In this document: in pieces, positions 9,563 through 20,570 of the stretch
How positions within the stretch are numbered: the first letter of the stretch is position 1
Layout: each line of letters starts with the position of its first letter
Assembly (NCBI GenBank): GCA_029582155.1
Contig: CM055896.1
Location: 25,015,184-25,079,183, forward strand
DNA: 64,000 nt
From: Panopea generosa
Lineage: Eukaryota > Mollusca > Bivalvia > Adapedonta > Hiatellidae
Direction: 5' to 3'
Notes under the pieces: generated by a model
Seen by the model: only the letters and a program-made list of their open reading frames with translations
What the model was told of the DNA's origin: nothing
The model's database searches: none
Position numbers and translations under genes: made by a program

Positions 9563-11258
9563 TTTTCAACATATATATTAAATAAACTGTATAGTAATAC
9601 ATACATATTTCACTTAATTTTATATCATTTGTATATGTCAATTTCTTGATATTCATATTATCCATGTATGATTTAGTATTCTGTTAAATGTGGAAACAAA
9701 AAGAGAGATACATCATGTTTAATGCATGGCAGAATGCTGGTTTACTCTGTAGATGGTCATTTTGGTGTTTCTTGCCCTAAGTTTAGGTTTATGAGCAGTG
9801 TCCAGTCTCATATTTCATGAACACCTGTCCTCATAGACAGATCCCATTTGTGACACTCTCTCCATCATGTGTGGTTTTGCCATATTTCTGTAGAGCTACC
9901 AACCTTTAATTCAGGTTGAAGTATCTGCAAGATCACACTGAATTCCAATGGACATGCTTATTGCTCAGATTGTGAATTTTAAGCTGATTTTTACATTAAT
10001 TAATTACCCCACCCACTTATTTCTGCATACAAAAATAGAATTGTTTGCAAAATGAAATAAATTGCATATTTACAGTGGACTGGGAGTTTGTACTAATTTT
10101 TATTGTTTAATTATGAAAAGGCAGTAGTTGCAATCTTGCCAAGAGGCCAGTTTACGGTTAACTTCGATTGTTTTCGGTTGTCGTCGCATTAAATTCTGCG
10201 TCGAATCATTGAATTTGGCGAAGCTTTGCTTGTACTCCATTTTTATAGAAAATGCTATAGATATGCAGAATTTTACATTGAATGTCATATATGCATTATC
10301 TATTGGGCCTGTGTTGCCCTTCTTATATTGGAATTGATGTGTAGGCAGGGTAATGGAGTACTTTTAGCATGAAAATAGCTTGAATTGTTTGCTTGTGTTG
10401 CTGCCATATCATTTTGATATTGAAATTTTATCTAAAATATGTTGTTTAATAAGTTTTGTTCCACAATATCATTTTTTTGTAATCAAAATGTCTGTTTTTC
10501 TTCCCATTTTCAGACACCTTTTCATTTTACCATGTAGTTGTGAAAGTTTCAGACCTTTTTAAGACACAATTGGTCAAGTTATCATGAATTTTAGACTGTA
10601 GGGTTGTGAATTCTTGCTTCTATTACAAGAAATAGCAGCATTTTGACTGAAACCATGTGTCACTAAAACTTATTTTATTTCAGAACTAGTTCAGATATGG
10701 GGATGCATTTAGCTTTATTGAACTTGTATTGAGTATTGTTACATAATATGTAAATTTAGAATCTTAAATTTAAAAAAAAAGACTTAAGGACTCACACCAC
10801 TATTATCTCCCTTGAGTACTCCGGACCTACAGATGAAGGAGGTAGAAATAAAACTTTAGTTCTCTTTTTCTTCTTTTTTTCAGGGCTTTGTACTGCAATG
10901 TTTTGTTTTTTGCTGGCATGAGTTAAATGGTCAGTATTTTAGAAATCACCACTGAAAATTTGATGCTGATACCAGCTTTCTGGACAATTCTGTGTCATTT
11001 CAGAATTGTTGGTTCGAACCGCATCTAGGGCGAATAGTTGACATATTATTACTCTGGAAATTGATAGGTCTCACTAAAGCATTCAATTTTAAAAAAAACA
11101 ACCTGGTCAAGGTATACTTTTTTTCTTTATAATTGCATATCTTGAATCAGTGAAGAATTTGAGCCCAGACACATGCTGCAGAATTTAATTTTTCACTCTG
11201 TTTTGGACATAAATGTTACAATGGGGCCCTATGGGAAATGTAATAGTGGTGTGAGACG
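9563..11258. other. Probable intron or intergenic, AT-rich
   Basis: Apart from the doubtful frame at 10100-10288, no coding or repeat structure was recognised here. Confidence 0.35.
10100..10288 (-). CDS. Possible upstream exon, unrecognised
   Basis: A 62-residue minus-strand frame (KQSFAKFNDSTQNLMRRQPK region) lies upstream of the DUF6589 exons in the same direction. It has a more protein-like composition than neighbouring frames. No domain is recognised and its splice sites cannot be tied to the other exons, so it may be chance. Confidence 0.15.
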   Translation of the reverse strand: MTFNVKFCISIAFSIKMEYKQSFAKFNDSTQNLMRRQPKTIEVNRKLASWQDCNYCLFIIKQ

Positions 11259-11459
11259 TTAAGTACATGTAATTGTGCTGAAATCAATATTGTCATACCT
11301 TTCTACTAGCAGTCTCCATCTTACAGCATCATCACCATTCCTTAGAGTTGTCAGAATGTAGAATGTACCGAGCGTGAGCATCTTCGCGTCTTGTTGACAA
11401 CCAATCGGAATTCTTCTATACTTTTCGCATATTTCGATATTTGTTTTGCATTTGGGCAT
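11259..11459 (-). CDS. Possible 5' exon of the DUF6589 gene
   Basis: A 66-residue minus-strand frame begins MPKCKTNIEICEKYRR and includes TLGTFYILTTLRNGDDAVRW. A possible donor (GAAAG|GTATGA) follows LLVER near 11302. Its ATG lies exactly where the right 460 bp repeat begins, and its direction matches the DUF6589 exons 1.7 kb downstream. The link is inference from position only; no domain is recognised. Confidence 0.3.
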   Translation of the reverse strand: MPKCKTNIEICEKYRRIPIGCQQDAKMLTLGTFYILTTLRNGDDAVRWRLLVERYDNIDFSTITCT

Positions 11460-11923
11460 AGTACCACCATTGCAAAAAGGAAGTGCTTCCGTGGGGTAGT
11501 CGCATTATGGCGGTTTTAAATAATCCTCATTTCTTTTCTTTAAAAATGCATTTTCCTTATTTTAATGCTCATTTTTTTATTTGAATGGCATTATTGATGT
11601 ATTTTGAACACTTTGACAGCATTGTCATGTTTGAATTGTGAATTTAGAAAAAAAAATTGATGCTTGGAAATTGGGGTATGAATACATGATTTCGGAAGTC
11701 TACTTTCACTTTGTCACCAGTGTACACACTGAGCAGGAAAAAAATCTCTTATATGACACATGACCCCTACTTTTCTCATCATATTTTGATAGTGCAGAGG
11801 TTGACAAACAGTAAAATGTAGGTTTCACTTCTTTCATTTGGAACTCTCTATGAATGACAAGCCTTCAAACTTTTATTATTTACTTTAGAATAAAGAACAA
11901 AAATCAATGGTGGGGTTACACCT
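11455..11923 (+). repeat. 460 bp direct repeat, right copy
   Basis: Nearly identical to 1866-2325 with a few small insertions, same orientation, same start (GGCATAGTACCACC) and end (GGTTACACCT). The right end abuts the TTAA that begins the 11927-19107 element. The left end overlaps the ATG of the frame at 11259-11459. Confidence 0.8.
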
Positions 11924-12064
11924 TAAAGGTCGTCGTGTGTTTTTTTAAAATGCACCACTTCTCACTGAGTTCTAGATATCGCTCGAGTGATACCGTAATG
12001 GGCGATTTCGGTTTCGACCCCTATAAACCCACCCGTTAAAATCGTCCACATAATGATAAGTGAC

Positions 12065-12785
12065 GTAATAAAGTATCCACAGCATATAATAATAATAACT
12101 GAATTGTCTACAGGATATAATGTTAATGTTTGACTACATAACATAATGAAGAAACTACATAATATAATTATAAAAGCACATCATATAATGACAAATCTAC
12201 ATCATATAACGACAAGTCTACATAACATAATGAAGAAACTACATAATATAATGATTAATGTACATCATATAATGACAAATCTACATAATATAAAGATAAA
12301 ACTACATAACATAATAAAGAATGCACAGTATATAATGATTAAAGCACATAATATAACGAAAAAGGCACATCATATAATGACAGATCTACATTATATAACG
12401 GTCAATGTACATCATATAATATGGAATATACATCATATAATGATAAATGTACATAATATAATGAAAAAAGCACATCATATAATGACAAATCTACAGCATA
12501 TAATGACAAATCTACATAATATAATGAAGAATGTTCATCATATAATGACAAATCTACATCATATAATGACATGTCTTCAGCATATAATGACAAATCTACA
12601 TAATATAATGAAGAAAGTATGTCATATGATGATAACTCTACCTAATATAATGACAAATCTACACAATATAAAAGTAAATCTACATCGTATAATAAAGAAT
12701 GCACAGCATATAAAGATAAATCTACATAATATAATGATGAATGCACATGATATAATAAGGAATGCACATAATACATATAAAATAG
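12065..12785 (+). repeat. 21 bp minisatellite, about 33 units
   Basis: Units resemble ACATCATATAATGACAAATCT, with the ACAT(A/C)ATATAATGA core best kept. Because 21 is a multiple of three and stops are rare in one register, the array reads as a 224-residue frame (12146-12820) of HNIM-like heptads on + and YDV/SLY repeats on -. These are repeat translations, not proteins. Confidence 0.9.
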
Positions 12786-12789
12786 ACCA

Positions 12790-13394
12790 CATAAGACAGC
12801 TATGGCATTCCATACAATAGCAATAGTCATGATTTGTGAGACTTGCGCTGGTAGTTAAAAACTATACATATAACGAATCATTTTAGGGAAAAAATTGTCA
12901 CTTTTTATACGTATTTACGTTTTGAGTGATGTATTTATCCAGCTCATCGATTGAGTCATGTCTTGTCCTCAATAAACAGCCCAAGTTTGAGACTCGGATT
13001 AAAATCTTCCGTTATTCTCCATTATTCGTTTTCTTTTATCTAACAAATAAGAAATCTAATTAAGATTTGAACTTGTAACTTTTTCAAGCTTTTCTGGATT
13101 AATGAAACACAACATATTTGGTAACGTTAGATTCATTTTTTTATGAAATAATAAAACAAATTGTACACAAAAACTATCATGATCTGCAGGGGAAAACATG
13201 AAAGACAAGGTAATGTGAAAACTCGCAAGTATACTTGGGATTCTGGAGATGTGCTTTTTTACACATGTCAATATATCGTACATTTGACCCATCCTCACAC
13301 AAAAATAAATCTTGTATTTATGTGTTTGATACGTTTTATATGAGTATATGAACATTTGAAGGGAAAAATATGTTGTAATGTTATTTTATATATA
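12790..13394. other. Non-coding between minisatellite and Tc1 relic
   Basis: Two overlapping opposite-strand frames (13056-13355 and 13161-13343) lack any recognised motif. Nothing else was seen. Confidence 0.4.
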
Positions 13395-14075
13395 GGCCCT
13401 ACTCAGCAAAAAAAACGTCCCTCTTTTTTTTATAACTGATGTAGCTCTGTCTTTGTTTCATGCCCAATGTACATGTTTTTTTTACCCTGACGATGTTGAG
13501 ATCATATGCACCGTGTACATAGCACTTAATGCCCAGAACATTCATTTCCACTTTTTCCACGTGCTGATACAGTCGACAGGTTTTTCAGTCCACGTCATAC
13601 GATTAATGCAATAGAGGCCGATTTGATTTTTTTTTAGTTTTTCACAGTTTTCAACATGCAACGGATTTCTGAAACGGATGCAATAAAATGATAGTGGGTG
13701 GGGTAACGGCCATGGGGGTCCCATTCCAGTTATGGTGCTGTCGCAAATATAATTAGCGACTTGAGGCACGTTTCTGATAAACCTGAACTGTTTACAGTCG
13801 CAGCTACCTCGTAAACGGTAAACCTGGAGAGACAAAGACTGGAACCAAACGTTGACGTACTTACGTTGTGTCTGTTGCCAGCTTCCTTCGCTGCTGGGCA
13901 GCATGGCGTTTCAGTACAGACTATTCGTTATCGTTTGCGTCGTAACTCCCAACTAATCAGAGTAGCGCGGCACCCAAACACTAGTACTGGTCAAATAATG
14001 ACCCGACGTCACATCGCTGCCATGTTTGTATGTGTGCGACGTCATCTGAACTGGAGCTAAATGGCAGCCCATGTT
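13395..14075 (+). pseudogene. Tc1-like transposase relic
   Basis: From an ATG at 13658 the frame reads MQRISETDAIK and ends, after several stops and shifts, with VSVQTIRYRLRR, TRRHIAAMFVCVRRHLNWS and a stop near 14060. These fit the N-terminal helix-turn-helix part of Tc1-type transposases: QRISELD start, VSxQTIRxRL, and a TRxHR...RHLxW block. The catalytic DDE region is missing. A CAGCAAAAAAAACGTCCC sequence near 13405 may be the left inverted repeat. It is a dead cut-and-paste transposon fragment. Confidence 0.7.
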
Positions 14076-15376
14076 CACCAGGCAATTCTTGACCCAGGTC
14101 AATGTTTTCACAATGTTTCCTTTGATCCTTGCAAAAATTAAGAATATCTGGGTCATAAAAATGATAATCTCTGTAATTTGGCTCAGGCGTTGCTATGGTG
14201 ATCGAGTAATATGCAAAATGCATCGGTTTTGCGTTACGTTACGTCGAGACTCCGTTAAATTATTGAATACATACCTGCAAATGGTAGATTGACAAATTCT
14301 TACTCAAACTCGATGACCTAAACGTTACATACTGAGTGTCTGATACTTTGTGATTTTTTTATTTTGACCTCACCCAAACACAAACACGTGCGCGCTTACA
14401 CGCACGCACAAACACACTGACTTCCCTGTGGTATCACTATGAAAATGTTCGTGCTAGCCAGACTTAGCGAAATGATATCAATCCACAAATAAATGAATCG
14501 CTTTGGTTCATGCCTCATTTCCATTTTCGTCCAAAGACATGCATAAGTAAGCCATTATTTGGCTAGTAGAAAATTCCACATAACTTCTGACCGGCTTGGT
14601 TGATCTATTTTCTCGTTCCTGGAACGATGTCATCGTCAGAGGAAAGAAGTTAACATCTACTGACAGTCATGATATTTAATGTAAAATGAAATTTTTATTT
14701 TCGAAAATCTGAGCTGTTTCATTGGTGGCTGAGAAAGGACATCTAATCAATGATAGGCCTTCATCCAGATCACAATAGAGCGAGGAATCTTCGACAAAAG
14801 ATATGTCCATTTCTTCCAATAGTGTCGACTAGAATCTGTGACCCTGTAGAGAAGAATCCGTGACATTTAAATCAACATTGACACAAACCTGTGACACGCG
14901 AAGCTTTTTTCAAATGGAATTTCTCACATGGTATTATAAAAAAAAAATTAGTTATAACTCTTTTTTTAAACAAAAATACTTAAACAACAGTTATAAATGA
15001 TGTTTTGCACTGATTAATGTTTTTATTGGCAATTTCATCTCTACTTTCGTTCTACATACATATTTAGCGAGGATTTATTAATTCTTGCATTTTAAACATT
15101 TACTAATTCACACATGATTGTTTGGAACATTGAAAATACTAATTAATATTAGTTGAAACTCAATCTTGTAAGAAGTTTAAAACTTACAGCTGTATCCAGT
15201 AAATAATTGACTTTATATATCAAAGTATGCCGTGTTTTCCCGCATCGACGTGAATCTGTGACAAACTGTCGACGCGAATCACTCTACATTGTGACAGAGT
15301 TCCCTGACCGTGATAGGGCAAAAATAGGATAACCTCGCCAAATATTCGAAATGACTATAGCTGTCAGATGATGTAA
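14076..15376. other. Non-coding, AT-rich
   Basis: Contains a short CA/CG-rich stretch (about 14375-14420) and A runs. No gene or repeat family was recognised. Confidence 0.4.
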
Positions 15377-15777
15377 AATGGAGGATTGCACCAGCAACTG
15401 GGTCTTGAATGGAGGTGTTGCTATATGTTTGTATGTCAGCTGGTGTACAATGGAGGATTGCACCAGCAACTGGGTCTTGAATGGAGGTGTTGCTATATGT
15501 TTGTATGTCAGCTGGTGTACAATGGAGAATTGCAACAGCAATTGGGTCTTGCATGGAGGTGTTTCTATATGTTTGTATGTCAGCTGGTGTACAATGGAAG
15601 ATTGCACCAGCAACTAGGTCTTGAATGGAGGTGTTGCTATATGTTTGTATATCAGCTGGTGTACAATAGGAGGATTGCACCAGTAACTGGGTCTTGAATG
15701 AAGGTGTTGCTATATGTTTGTATGTCAGCTGGTGTACAATGGAGGATTGCACCAGCAACTGGGTCTTGAATGGAGGT
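15377..15777 (+). repeat. 72 bp tandem repeat, about 5.6 units
   Basis: Units start AATGGAGGATTGCACCAGCA and end TATGTCAGCTGGTGTAC, with a 73 bp unit at about 15665. Blocks GATTGCACCAG, GTCTTGAA and ATATG...TCAGCTG are shared with the 80 bp satellite that follows, so the two are related. Frames of 79-173 residues on both strands exist only because 72 is divisible by three. Confidence 0.9.
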
Positions 15778-15990
15778 AATAATAGGAAAGTTCCTCCCAC
15801 TTTTACATACTTTTCTACACGGTTTTATAATTCATATTCAAAACAAAGTAACTCCTGTTTCTCTTAACAATCTCCCATCCTAATACTAAAGAAATACTAA
15901 AAAGAACCCTAATTAATAATCATCAAGCCTTTATATACCCTGAGCTGGGGGTATTTTCACCTGTGTGTCCTTAATAAGTTCCGAACATGT

Positions 15991-16425
15991 GAACATGCTT
16001 CAGTATACTTAGGCTGGGAGCATTTCACTTCATGTGACCCAAACATGCTCATGTGACCAAACAAGCACTGAGCATGCGAACATGCTTCAGTGTACTTAGA
16101 CTGGGAGCATTTCACCTTGTGTGACCCAACAAGCACCGAGCATGTGAACATGCTTCGGTATACTTGGGCTGGGAGCATTTCACCTCATGTGACCCAAACA
16201 TGCTCATGTGATCCAACAAGCACTGAGCATGCAAACATGCTTCAGTATACATGGGCTGGGAGCATTTCACCTCATGTAATCCAAACATGCTCATGTGACT
16301 CAACAAGCTGTGAGCATGCTTAGTATACATGGGCTGGGAGCATTCCACCTCAGGTGACCCAAACATGCCCCTGTGACACCAACAATCTCCAAGCATGCAA
16401 ACATGCTTCAGTGTATGTTTCTGTA
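15991..16425 (+). repeat. 87 bp tandem repeat, about five units
   Basis: Units run from GAACATGCTTCAGTATAC through GGCTGGGAGCATTTCACC to AAGCACTGAGCATGC. One unit lacks ~20 bp, the internal AACATGCTCATGTGA part. Each unit contains several CATG palindromes. It gives spurious frames on both strands (77-94 residues). Confidence 0.85.
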
Positions 16426-16589
16426 CAAAGTAGCCTCAAAGCATTATGTAATGCTCCTGATTTAATGATTACTCTCCGGCCAGTATTGACCCCTAAATTC
16501 ACAGTAATTCATGACTGTCCTTAAAATGGACTACAGACATAGTGCTCAATAATGGAATTCTGTAACACAGTAAATGAGTGCTGAATTTA

Positions 16590-18033
16590 ATGCAGGTAAT
16601 ACTATATGTTTGTATATCACCTTACGTATGGTGGCGGATTGCACTGGTAAAAAAGGTCTCGAAACAAAGGTAATCCTATATATGTTTGTGTATCAGCTGA
16701 TGTTTGATGGCGGATTGCAACTGTAAATCAGTCTCAAAGTGTAGATAATACTATAATATAATGCTATATCAGCTGATGTGCAATGGCGCCGGGATTGCAC
16801 AAGTAAATCAGTCTCGAAATGTAGATAATACTATAATATGATTCTATATCAGCTGATGTGCAATGGCGCCAGGATTGCACCTGTAAATCAGTCTCGAAAT
16901 GTAGATAATACTATAATATGATGCTATATCAGCTGATATGCAATGGCGCCGGGATTGCACCTGTAAATCAGCCTCGAAATGTAGATAATACTATAATATG
17001 ATGCTATATCAGCTGATATGCAATGGCGCCGGGATTGCACCTGTAAATCAGCCTCGAAATGTAGATAATACTATAATATAATGCTATATCAGCTGATATG
17101 CAATGGCGCCAGGATTGCACCTGTAAATCAGCCTCGAAATGTAGATAATACTATAATATGATGCTATATCAGCTGATATGCAATGGCGCCGGGATTGCAC
17201 CAGTAAATCAGCCTCGAAATGAAGATAATACTATAATATGATGCTATATCAGCTAATATGCAATGGCGCCGGGGATTGCACCTGTAAATCAACCTCGAAA
17301 TGTAGATCATGCTATAATAAGATGCTATATCAGCTGATGTGCAATGGCGCCAGGATTGCACAAGTAAATCAGCCTCGAAGTGTCGATAATACTATAATAT
17401 GATTCTATATCAGCTGATGTGCAATGGCGTCGGGAATGCACCAGTAAATCAGCCTCGAAGTGTAGATAATATTATAATATGATGCTATATCAGCTGATGT
17501 GCAATGGCGTCAGGAATGCACCAGTAAATCAGCCTCGAAGTGTAGATAATACTATAATATGATGCTGCATCAGCTGATGTGCAATGGCGCCAGAATTGCA
17601 CCAGTAAACCAGTCTCGAAATGTAGATAATACTATAATATAATGCTATATCAGCTGATATGCAATGGCGCTGGGATTGCACCAGTAAATCAGCCTCGAAA
17701 TGAAGATAATACTATAATATGATGCTATATCAGCTAATATGCAATGGCGCCAGGGATTGCACCTGTAAATCAGCCTCGAAGTGTAGATAATACTATAATA
17801 TGATGCTATATCAGCTGATGTGCAATGGCGCCAGAATTGCACCAGTAAATCAGCCTCGAAGTGTAGATAATATTATAATATGATTCTATATCAGCTGATG
17901 TGCAATGGCGTCGGGAATGCACCAGTAAATCAGCCTCGAAGTGTAGATAATACTATAATATGATTCTATATCAGCCTGATGTGCAATGGCGTTGGGAATG
18001 CACCAGTAAATCAGCCTCGAAGTGTAGATAATA
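16590..18033 (+). repeat. 80 bp satellite, short array, about 17-18 units
   Basis: Monomers contain ATAATACTATAATATGATGC, TATATCAGCTGATGTGCAAT, GGCGCC, GGGATTGCACCAGTAAATCA and a GTCTCGAAATGTAG end. The first one or two (16590-16730) are intermediate between the 72 bp type and the typical form. The array stops where the pogo-like element begins at 18034 and resumes for one monomer at 18909-18988. Confidence 0.9.
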
Positions 18034-18908
18034 CAGTGGAACCTCTCCAATCCAAACTTGCTCGTACCAGAAGAAAAGTTCGGATTAGAAAGGTTTCTAT
18101 TTTTAGACTCTTATCAATATGTCTCAAAACTTACAGATATGTTTTGCATGTATTGTACATGTTTTTATCACTATTTAAAGTGGAGTACTGAAAAGGAAGA
18201 AAGCAAAACATTGTTAAACATATATATGCTTTATTTTCATGCTAAATATTTTCATAACTTTGAATGCAACCAGTTTATAATGTTTTGAAATGTTCATATT
18301 GGAATATTATTGGAATGATAATGAACATATAATTATGTATAAGAAAATAACACAACAAGCATATTCAACATAAATACATCATCATGTAAAGTATGTATTT
18401 CACACTTTCACCACATTCATGTTTCTGCTTTATTACTACTTTTGAAAAAAAGCATCAATCTTTGTTTGCTTTTGCACATATTATGATTCACTATTTTTTT
18501 CTTTTTCTAATGTTTTACCGTAGCCGGTAATTGATGCCTAATTAGTTATTTAAACACTCTTTGTCACTTTCACACTTGTGCTGATCAAACGCACGCACCG
18601 GGTAAACAAGCGGCGAACATCTTCTTGTTTGTCAACACCTTTTTAAGTGTCAGGGATTAAACTGATTAGTGGTCGTGTATTGTCAATATCAATAATCAGA
18701 CGAGACTAAGATCCGCCGAGACAAAGGTTTGGATCCGAAAGGTAAAATATATAGTAATTTAGTGAAAGGAATCTTTCGAACGAGTACGGTTTTCGGAATA
18801 GAAAGGTTTCGGATTGCCGAGGTTTTTTACAATAAAGATAGAATAACAAATTTCGGGACCGACAAAAATGTTCGGATTAGAGGAGTACGGATTAGCGAGG
18901 TCACACTG
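18034..18908. mobile_element. Pogo/Tigger-like non-autonomous transposon
   Basis: Left end CAGTGGAACCTCTCCAATCC and right end, read inversely, CAGTGTGACCTCGCTAATCC form ~20 bp inverted repeats typical of Tigger/pogo elements. TA is present on both outer sides (18032-18033 and 18909-18910), the usual target duplication. It sits inside the 80 bp array. Several CGGATTAGA-like motifs recur near both ends, possible transposase-binding sites. At 875 bp it has no transposase frame. Confidence 0.8.
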
Positions 18909-18988
18909 TACAATAATATGATGCTATATCAGCTGATGTGCAATGGCGCCAGGATTGCACCAGTAAATCAGTCTTGAAGTGTAGATAA
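18909..18988 (+). repeat. Single 80 bp satellite monomer
   Basis: A typical monomer stranded on the right of the pogo-like insertion and directly abutting the right inverted repeat of the composite element. Confidence 0.85.
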
Positions 18989-19111
18989 TAGGGGTCGAAA
19001 CCGAAATCGCCCAAAGTTCGTTCGTTTACGAACACGTTATGGTATCACTCGAGCGACATCTAGAACTCAGTGAGAAGTGGTGCATTTTGAAAAAAACACA
19101 ACGACCTTTAA

Positions 19112-19544
19112 CCCATACGTTGCCTCGTGACTATTATTCCAAATAAAATAAAACTAACAAAATCTTGTTTCAAAAAAATTACTGTAATAATAATATTAAA
19201 ATAGTTAAACTTTTTTGATAAATAAAATTCTTAGCTTTGATAAATAAATTTAGTTGATAATTAAAATACCAAACCAGACGACAAAGTCATTGCTCTGCAG
19301 TAAATATGTTTCGCAAAGTTTCAGTCAAAGTAATTGCGGGTAAAATGAATAGTATTCCGATTGCTGTTTATATAAATTTTTTTGCGTTTTCAACAGTTTG
19401 CTGGTGTTATCAAAGGTAAATATACGTGTATAGATAATTGTTGCTTAGTATCGTATCATTTTTGTCCTGGAAATGGCTCTCAAAATAACCATGTCCATCT
19501 TGCGAGAGTAGAAAATAAATGAACAATTGTTTGATGTTTACAAT
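19112..19544. other. Non-coding, AT-rich
   Basis: No gene, RNA or repeat recognised. It ends in the 9 bp target site of the foldback element. Confidence 0.4.
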
Positions 19545-20223
19545 CGGTATGACTAAAATACGCAATGTCGATTTTTCGGCGCAATGGACGCAATGTCAAT
19601 TAAAAGTCAAAATAAGGTGAAAAGTGATGTTTTAAAATCATTTATTTTAATTAAAAACTATTAATATTAATAAAAAAAGTATTGTCTGACAATACTTTGC
19701 TTTAAATTGAATTAAATTTGAAATCTTTAAACAATTTTAATTTTTCATCGACATTGCGCTCAAACGAATCGTCATTGCGCCGTCGGTTATAAATATGAAA
19801 ATTTATAATAACTTAAAATATTATTTTGTAAAATCATTTATTTGAATGATAAACTGTAATTATAAATGTAATTGTCAATTAAATTGTCATTTTTAATAAT
19901 AACATATCAAATTTATGGTCGGAAATTAATTATTACATTTAAAATTACAGTTTATCATTCAAATAAATGAGTTTAAAAAAATATTTTTTTTCTTTTTTTT
20001 TTTTATAAATTTAATGTCAATGAAAAATTAAAATCATTTAAAGATTACAAATTTTATTCCATTTAAAGCAAAGTATGATCAGAAAATACTTATTTTATTA
20101 ATATTGACAGTTTTTAATTAAAATAAATGATTTTTAATCATAACTTTTCACATTATTTTGATTTTTAATCGACATTGCGCCCATTGCGCCGAAAAATCGA
20201 CATTGCATATTTTAGTCATACCC
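19545..20223. mobile_element. Mutator-like foldback element with 9 bp duplication
   Basis: Two arms of about 290-330 bp (19545-19873 and 19932-20223) are inverted copies, for example GGTATGACTAAAATACGCAA at the left and its inverse at the right, then ATGTCGATTTTTCGGCGCAA. The ~60 bp between them is the loop. The direct repeat GTTTACAAT occurs at 19536-19544 and 20224-20232. Very long inverted repeats with 9 bp duplications are the signature of Mutator-like (MULE) elements. No transposase is encoded, so it would depend on one elsewhere. Indels between arms show it is not recent. Confidence 0.8.
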
Positions 20224-20309
20224 GTTTACAATTGTATGGTGCCGTAACGTATTTTCGATCATGACCTGAATTTGATCACTTCCAAGAATTATGAATATCG
20301 CTAAAGTGA

Positions 20310-20405
20310 CATCGGTCAACCATCCAAGTAATTATCTTGTACATCGTTGCTTAACAATGTCGCTGTAAAAGCTAGCTTCACAGAAAAGACTGTTGTTAGT
20401 GACCT
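20310..20405 (-). mobile_element. 5S rRNA-derived SINE copy
   Basis: Inverse reading has ACTTGGATGGTTGACCGATG and GTTAAGCAACGATG, matching the 5S rRNA internal control region, with the AAAGCTAGCTTCACAG body shared with 3001-3095 and 20571-20705. About 30 bp normally between the two 5S blocks is changed. Confidence 0.6.
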
Positions 20406-20570
20406 ATATGTACACTGACACTACACTCTTCCCCCTCTTTACCATTAGGGCTTATACCCAACAGCACAGCCTGCGGCTTTCAGCAGTTCATTGCCATATC
20501 CCATCCCATTCCAAAGAAAGAGAGATTCATGCAGGCACAGGTTCGAAAGTTTATCCTCGTTGACATTAAA

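Larger units (their letters stand above)
11927..19107. mobile_element. Composite element bounded by inverted repeats and TTAA
   Basis: 11923-12022 and 18990-19111 are inverted copies of one ~100-120 bp sequence (AAGGTCGTCGTGTG, TGCACCACTTCTCACTGAG, GGGCGATTTCGGTTTCGACC). The left copy lacks about 24 bp present in the right. Outermost bases read TTAA then AGGTCG on the left and CGACCT then TTAA on the right, so a TTAA target duplication is possible, as for piggyBac-like elements; the TTAA could instead belong to the repeat. Inner ends directly touch tandem arrays on both sides. No transposase of its own is seen. Contents are annotated separately. Two unrelated insertions of one dispersed repeat in opposite orientation remain possible. 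Confidence 0.5.

Noticed and set aside
1866-11923. LTR retrotransposon, with the 460 bp repeats as LTRs
   Set aside because: No TG...CA ends, no primer-binding or polypurine site, no gag/pol; the genes inside are convergent.
12146-12820. 224-residue frame of HNIM-like repeats
   Set aside because: It is a translation of the 21 bp minisatellite; the array is open on both strands because the unit length is a multiple of three.
13542-13904. 120-residue minus-strand frame
   Set aside because: It is antisense to the Tc1-like relic, whose plus-strand motifs are clear.
15279-15800. 173-residue minus frame and companion frames on both strands
   Set aside because: They follow the 72 bp tandem repeat exactly and have no non-repeat protein features.
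16090-16396. Cys-rich frames on both strands
   Set aside because: Products of the 87 bp repeat.
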